The notes beneath the pieces are model-generated. The model had not been told where the DNA came from. It made no database searches and was given only the letters and a program-made list of their open reading frames with translations. The position numbers and the translations under genes are program-made. 64,000 bases of DNA from Trametes villosa (Eukaryota; Basidiomycota; Agaricomycetes; Polyporales; Polyporaceae). Location: the NCBI GenBank assembly GCA_002964805.2, contig PUDQ02000003.1:1798001-1862000 (forward strand), given 5' to 3'. This document shows, piece after piece, positions 59,281 to 64,000 of this stretch (position 1 is the stretch's first letter; the number at the start of each line of letters is the position of its first letter).

Positions 59281-59302
59281 TGGCCCGAAGTTGGCGGTGT
59301 AC
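59281..59302 (-). repeat. Transposon terminal inverted repeat, right
   Basis: 22 bp, exact reverse complement of 52202-52223. Preceded inward by GCCAGC-type subterminal words. Confidence 0.9.
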
Positions 59303-60177
59303 GTCGCCCGTGCACGCTCGTTTGTCCTGCAGCGGTGAATCCCTGCAAAACCGCCTGCATATAGACACTCACCACGCACCCACCTACATCCCGCAGCGCG
59401 CACACTATGCGGCACGGAAGTACATCTCTGTCGTCTTGCGGGCAGAGTGGCGTGCTGAAGTTGACACGCGAGGAATGGATGTTATTGTGGGAGGGTTCCA
59501 CCATCCAAAGAGGACTCACTCGTTCGTAAGTAATCCCGGGACCTCGCAAGATTGTCGTATCGATCGAGCGTCCGGGGCGAGTGGAGGTGTGTATGCGGGA
59601 TGTTGTGAGACCAGTAGTTTTGTTTGTCGTGCGAATAGGCGTCCGAAAGCGAGAGCGAAGTGCGAGCACCAGAACCCAGGGGAAATGTCGCGAGGAGAGA
59701 GACGTTCGAGGAGAGCAGGAATCGCCGGTGTGAGCGGCTTGACACCGCCAGAGAGCCTCGACACAGCCAGAGAGCGTAGCGAGGGACAAGCCGAAAGCCC
59801 AAGAGTGGTACTCAATCCCTAGAACCATTGCCAGCAGTAGGACGACGGAAGCCAGCGCGCAGACAAGAGGAGCATGGCCCAGCAGTGACGAGTCGACGCC
59901 GGGCAAGAGGCTCGGGTGGGAGCCTGGACACGAAGCCCCGTGAGCGCACGGGGGCCGCGCCGTGCCGCTCGCGATGAACGGGCCTTGTCGGCGGCCCCCG
60001 GGTTTAGCGTGATTCGAGTTCGACTGTAAGCATAAAAGCGGTGAGTACAAGAGTATTGAGACTCACCTTTAACGTGTGGGCCCCCTGAACGGAACTACAC
60101 CGCTTGCTGAGACGTCCTCGTGCGACGTTGCAGCACCAGGTGAAGACCTGACAATGTTAGGCAGGTAACGCGGGGAA
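59303..60177. other. Gap inside inverted-repeat block
   Basis: 875 bp. A minus-strand frame includes a hydrophobic run (LVCALASVVLLLAMVLG near 59830-59880) but runs across the transposon end, so it is probably not a real gene. Nothing else recognised. Confidence 0.35.
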
Positions 60178-61112
60178 AGAAGCTTAGGCGCATGCTAGTT
60201 TCCCCCTCCCTTACGAGAGGGGTACTTATCCCGAGGACCACGGAAAGGTCTGCGCCGGGACGGATCGCACGAACGCGCGACCCGCCCCCCCTCGAGAGAA
60301 AAAAAGGTAGCGAAAGAGGAAGGCAGGACCGATATCCCCACCTTCCTCTCCCGCTGGCACATCAGGCCGCACCATCCCCATTAGCACTACCGGATAACAT
60401 CGCAGGAGTCCAGGACCACCGGACAGGGCGCATCAAAATGCAGCAGGTGAGAGATGCCGGCGAGGCCCTCGCTGCAGACAAGAGGATCGCGGCACCGCTA
60501 GTGTGCTGCAGATTGTGCTGCTCCCTGTGAGCGATCTCGTACGCTCAGGCGGATGCAATTAACCCTGGACCGCCACCGCCGGCGGACGCGGTGGTGAGGT
60601 GCGGGTAGATCGCTCCCTGCCGTCCTAGTACGAGACTACTAGGGCGGTGCCCCGGTATCCATTGATGTCCGGCGTGCACACAGGAATAATGCGGCCTGAT
60701 GCGCGGGAAAGTGGGCGGAGGCACCACAAATAAAGAGAGAAAATAATAGATGTGACTCACCGAGTACACGACTATCTATACACCAGAAGGGTGTGAGTAA
60801 TGTGTAGACGACCGTGAGGAAGTAGCTCACCTTGAGGCCGAGAGTAGAGAGAATTGACCCGAAGACAGACTGGTAGACATAGCTGAGGACGGGTAGAGCG
60901 CAGCAAGAGATGGCGGTACGGAAGAAAGAGCAGATGGGCGGGGGAGCGAGGTCTTGTACGCTCACCGACAGCGGACATTCGAACGGTCAGCCGCGGTCAG
61001 CCTCGGGCGCCAAATGCCGCCACACACGCGTCGCGCGTGAGCACGTGACCGCGATGTGGCGCGAAGCGGACAAGCCTCGCCGACGCCGAAGTCGTGCCGG
61101 AAGAGGCTGACT
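60178..61112 (-). repeat. Inverted repeat arm, right (partner 48820-49775)
   Basis: Reverse-complement match of the left arm. The exon-like reading is cleaner here: YVYQSVFGSILSTLGLK before a GTGAGC donor (near 60830). Family not recognised. The outer end lies just before 61113, where similarity to the left flank stops. Confidence 0.85.
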
Positions 61113-61810
61113 AGTCTGCGACGTCTCCCGGAAAGCTACACGAGGGCATAGGAGTCTACACTACCCCCCGGGCAGTGGGGTTTTTTACTCGGAGGTGGTG
61201 AAATAATGGCAATGCGTTGCTATGACATGGCTACGATAGTAGCGCTAGCTCGCTCGCCGGGGTCATCTGAGAGGCGTATTCGCAGTTACGTGTATTCCCT
61301 GGATGAGTTAGATGCGGAGCCTCCACTTGAAAGCTACAGAACGTCCTCTAGGTCAAGTGAGTGCTGCAAACGCCTGAGTGGGAGGAGGAACATAGCATAC
61401 CTGTGCTGTGCCTGGGGTCGAGTCATTCTATGCAGCTTCTCGTGCGCTCGGGCGGCGACATTCCCTCCGAAGATACAGTAGGAGCAAAACAGCGCGACAC
61501 CTCTCCTTGTCCGGGTGAGAGCGAGCTGTGTAGGCGAGCGACAGGGGCAGCCGTTTAACGGGCTTCTCGATACTTGGGTGCCTAGGCGAGGTGCCAGGAT
61601 GGCAGTTCGCAGTTCACGCGTAATTCATACGGTATGAGATGTGCAGTGCAACCCGGGTACAGAGAGCTGTCTGGACGAGTTGGAAAGCGAGTATCACTAT
61701 AGCGCCGGATTGGCAGGCAGTATAAAAGCGACATATATCGAGAAGGGATGTCCTTACCCAGCTACTCCTCTCCCGCCCAAACGAGCTCTTGAAAGCCCGG
61801 TCGTCAGAAT
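61113..61810. other. Intergenic stretch with promoter of the next gene
   Basis: 698 bp. The TATA box of the next gene is at 61721-61727; no gene recognised. Confidence 0.45.
61721..61727 (+). promoter_or_regulatory. TATA box of secreted protein 4 gene
   Basis: TATAAAA, 84 bp before the ATG at 61811. Confidence 0.65.
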
Positions 61811-62525
61811 ATGCAACTCTTCAAGGCACTCGGTGTGGCGCTAGCGACAGCCACTCTCGCGAATGCAGCCCAGCTGCTCGCCATCACCCCGTACGTGCGC
61901 ACCGCGGCACTGCGTGTTCTCCCCACTTACATTTCGCCCCTAGCCTGTTCTCGAAACAATGCGCCATCACTCAAGTGGATTGGACAGGGGGAGAAGGTCA
62001 GAATTAGAACCTCTCGCTGAGCTGTGCTGTGGTACTCAACTGACGACGCCCGCTCAGAGCCGTACGCGATGGTGAGTACTCCACGTATACCGTAATCCAA
62101 TCACGAGAAAGCTAACATAGCGCTTCGGCTCGGCGGCTTACTAGCTGTGAGCACCCCCTCTCTCTCATCCTCCGCGAAGGATGTCCACTGACATGGAAAT
62201 ATAGAGTCCTGAAGGACGACGAGGTCGTTGAGGCATTCAGAGACATCCCGGAGACGAACGCGGTCGGGACCGTCTTCACCTGGATCACGAACATCAAAGC
62301 CGGTACGCTCGTTCCATTCACTTCCTTCACAGAAACATGCAATCCTGACCGCACGGCATAGGTCAGGAAGTGCGGATTGAAGTCTTCGACGCCGTGGGCG
62401 CGGTCGCGCCGACGGGGCTCTTTACCATCCAGCCTGGAAGTACGTCTTCGTCTTCTTCGTTGTCCCTGTATCACGTATTGATAAGTGAGTGTTCTCTAGC
62501 GGATAACTGCACGCTTCTGATCTAG
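61811..62525 (+). CDS. Small secreted Kre9/KNH-like protein 4
   Basis: Signal peptide MQLFKALGVALATATLANA, then AQLLAITP, LFSKQCAITQVDWTGGE, EPYAM, VLKDDEVVEAFRDIP, GTVFTWITNIKAG, GQEVRIEVFDAVGAVAPTGL, FTIQPG and the last exon TDNCTLLI. The intron-rich stretch 62068-62202 may hide one more short exon. Same block order as its paralogues (signal peptide, QC...WTGG, short PY/PF exon, FTWxTN, FTIQPG, Cys tail). Secreted or wall-associated; converges on the paralogue at 62843-63538. Confidence 0.8.
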
Positions 62526-62842
62526 TCGAGCGCTTTGAGCGTATGGCCGAAGGGCAGGTATGATGAAGGAGGGGCGAGGTGAAGGATGGGGCGCAGAAGT
62601 CGGAAGGTTGCGCGACTACGATGCCCTTGCGAAACCTCTTGGACCGACGGCGGCGTGCTGTCTTCCGTCGGCGATCGTTTCATGAAAGCGCAACGCATTT
62701 TGATTCAAAGTTCCGCAGACCGCGTACACGAAGCAGATGGGGAAAGAGCGAACAAGGGCGTGCGAGTCCTGTCCTCAAGCGGTTGCGCCTTGTGAATTGC
62801 CCAGGCGCGCACCTCGCGATGGCGAATGGGATACCAGTCTTC

Positions 62843-63538
62843 ATCCGACCACGTTGCAGTCGTCCTCTATTAGATGAACACACACTCTCAAAATCAGCAC
62901 TCCGTACCCATCATCCAAGATGACTGCCCAAAACCACAATCACGTACCTCCGGGCTGGATAGTGAACGGCGCCGTCTCCGCGGTCGCCCCGGTCTCGTCG
63001 TTCAGCGCCAGGGTCACGGTCGTGCCTGCGCAGTTCTCGTGAGCGACGGTCTTTTCACGCGCCAGAAAGGGAGGGGTCTATAAACGTACCGGCCTTGACG
63101 TTTGTCTGCCAGTTCAGGGAGTGCTGCGTGCTCGGGAGGCCGCCGAACTCTTGGATGGGTGCGCCGTCTTCGAGGACGCTATGAAGCGCGAACGGACGCA
63201 CGTTGAGTTATCACGTAGGGGCCACGCATGATTAGTGAAAACAAAGCAGCACTCACCGCTGGAAAAGAAGAATCCCTGTTAGTGAACGACTGGATGGATA
63301 CTCTTCGGGCGACGTACCAGGAAGTAAAGCCCGGAACCGCCTTCCCAGGTGAGCAGCGTGTTCTCGCACTGCCGCGCGACCGCGCTGTTCGCGCATCAAG
63401 CGCACGCAGGTCAGTAGCTTTCCGTCAGATCCCGAACAGAGAGTGCACTCACGGAGTGTTGATAATGATCGTTTGCGCGAGTGCAGACGAGGCGAGCGCC
63501 GCAGCGGTCGCCGCCCATACCCAAGTCTTCGCAAACAT
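62843..63538 (-). CDS. Small secreted Kre9/KNH-like protein 5
   Basis: Signal peptide MFAKTWVWAATAAALASSAL, then AQTIIINTP, AVARQCENTLLTWEGGSG, LYFL, VLEDGAPIQEFGGLP, HSLNWQTNVKAG, TTVTLALNDETGATAETA, FTIQPG and the last exon EDDCNVVG. Seven exons; all junctions keep the frame, including a tiny exon between LYFL and VLEDG near 63253. It gives the cleanest model of the family here. TATAAAG lies about 60 bp upstream. Confidence 0.83.
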
Positions 63539-64000
63539 GTTGACGGCGGTGTAGTGAGTGGTCAAAGCTTGTCGCAGGGTCTGACTCCTTCCCTTCCCTT
63601 TATACCTCACAGCGTACGGAGGTCGGATCCGCGAGGAAGCCTCGTGAACAGTCCAGCGTCCAGGACCGCGCTAGAGCGTCACCCAGGCCGCGGGCGCCCG
63701 ACACCGGCGCTACCTCCCCGCAGCGCGCTACCCCGCATGAGACCGGTCGCGTCGACTGCGAACTGCGAGCTTCCAACCACCATCAACCCTCCACCTCGTG
63801 AGCGCCACCACGACCTCTCGGCCTCTGCCGAATTTGTTGCTCACCTCTACTCGCCGACGACCATCAACGTTTTGCCTTCACAGCCTCCCGCTGCGCCCTG
63901 AGAAGGTCAGGCGGCCAGGCCCACCTCCATCCGCAGTGCCGCCGCGATCGCTGCTGTGCGTTCCAAGAATACGCGGAGAGGCATCCAGGCAGCACGCGCG
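63539..64000. promoter_or_regulatory. Upstream region of secreted protein 5 with TATA box
   Basis: TATAAAG on the minus strand at 63598-63604, 60 bp before the ATG. The rest up to the window edge shows no recognised gene. Confidence 0.55.

Larger units (their letters stand above)
52202..59302. mobile_element. Complete DNA transposon, CACTA/Plavaka-like, 7.1 kb
   Basis: Ends are a perfect 22-bp inverted repeat (52202-52223 and 59281-59302), beginning GTACACCGCC. Inside both ends are subterminal regions rich in GCTGGC/GCCAGC words (52220-52380 and 59100-59210), as expected for transposase binding in CACTA-type elements; 52220-52240 is itself a palindrome. The flank could be read as a duplicated TA or GTAC, ambiguous because GTAC is palindromic. 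It carries two divergent genes, a large transposase (54534-58930, +) and a companion protein (52762-54259, -), with no frameshift found, so it may be autonomous. Family assignment rests on remembered protein features. Confidence 0.83.

Noticed and set aside
58452..59822. 456-codon plus-strand frame
   Set aside because: Its first part overlaps the transposase C-terminus in another frame and the rest runs through the transposon end; no motif and low-complexity composition.
59175..60050. 291-codon minus-strand frame with a hydrophobic stretch
   Set aside because: Crosses the transposon terminus and contains no recognisable domain or splice logic; may be chance.
61186..61215. Bacterial-like ribosome binding site GGAGGTGG before an ATG
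   Set aside because: The window is fungal nuclear DNA and the following frame has no motif.
1..64000. CRISPR arrays, rRNA genes, functional tRNAs, prophage
   Set aside because: No regularly spaced repeats, rRNA-like sequence or complete tRNA fold was seen; only one degenerate tRNA-like segment inside a transposon.

Overview
The window is nuclear DNA from a basidiomycete fungus, most likely an agaricomycete close to the Polyporales. The signs are genes broken by many 45-70 bp GT-AG introns, families that are expanded or typical in agaricomycetes (DUF6534 seven-transmembrane proteins, TPR-CHAT proteins, AAO-type GMC oxidoreductases, short UbiA proteins, Kre9/KNH-like secreted proteins), and a CACTA/Plavaka-like DNA transposon. 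No bacterial features, CRISPR array, rRNA or intact tRNA were seen. Gene models were built by joining exons by eye at splice sites and checking that the frame stays open against family motifs, so outer coordinates run from start to stop codon and include introns.

Layout. 1-2690 (+): the 3' part of a TPR-CHAT gene. 2747-5448 (-) and 6570-8703 (+): a GMC oxidoreductase and a cytochrome P450, divergently arranged, each with one suspicious lesion. 10512-11540 (+): a UbiA-family membrane prenyltransferase or terpene cyclase. 12807-32036: five DUF6534 seven-transmembrane genes (one +, four -). Two of them lie in tandemly duplicated units of about 4.4 kb, one of which carries a decayed CHAT remnant. 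32710-35284 (-): a peroxisomal hydratase-2 enzyme, and 35601-37521 (+): ribosome-biogenesis factor ytm1, sharing a 316-bp divergent promoter region. 38298-40707 (+): a sixth DUF6534 gene. 40929-41984 (-): a second UbiA paralogue. The DUF6534 array is therefore bracketed by two UbiA genes in opposite orientation.

43493-48044: three small secreted Kre9/KNH-like proteins with a nucleotidyltransferase-fold gene among them. 48820-61112: a block bounded by two inverted repeat arms of about 0.95 kb. It contains a 1,018-bp hAT-like non-autonomous element with 8-bp target duplications (51166-52183) and, ten bases further on, an apparently complete 7.1-kb DNA transposon (52202-59302) with perfect 22-bp terminal inverted repeats, GCTGGC-rich subterminal DNA and two divergent genes. 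61811-63538: two more Kre9/KNH-like genes, convergent.

How it fits together. UbiA, P450 and GMC genes side by side could make and oxidise a prenylated or terpenoid product, but no prenyl diphosphate synthase or other backbone enzyme was recognised, so this is an inference. The array of membrane genes and the secreted-protein family look like fast-evolving, locally duplicating families around two conserved housekeeping genes. The strongest candidates for something undescribed are the complete transposon and the six-gene DUF6534 array with its conserved microexons.
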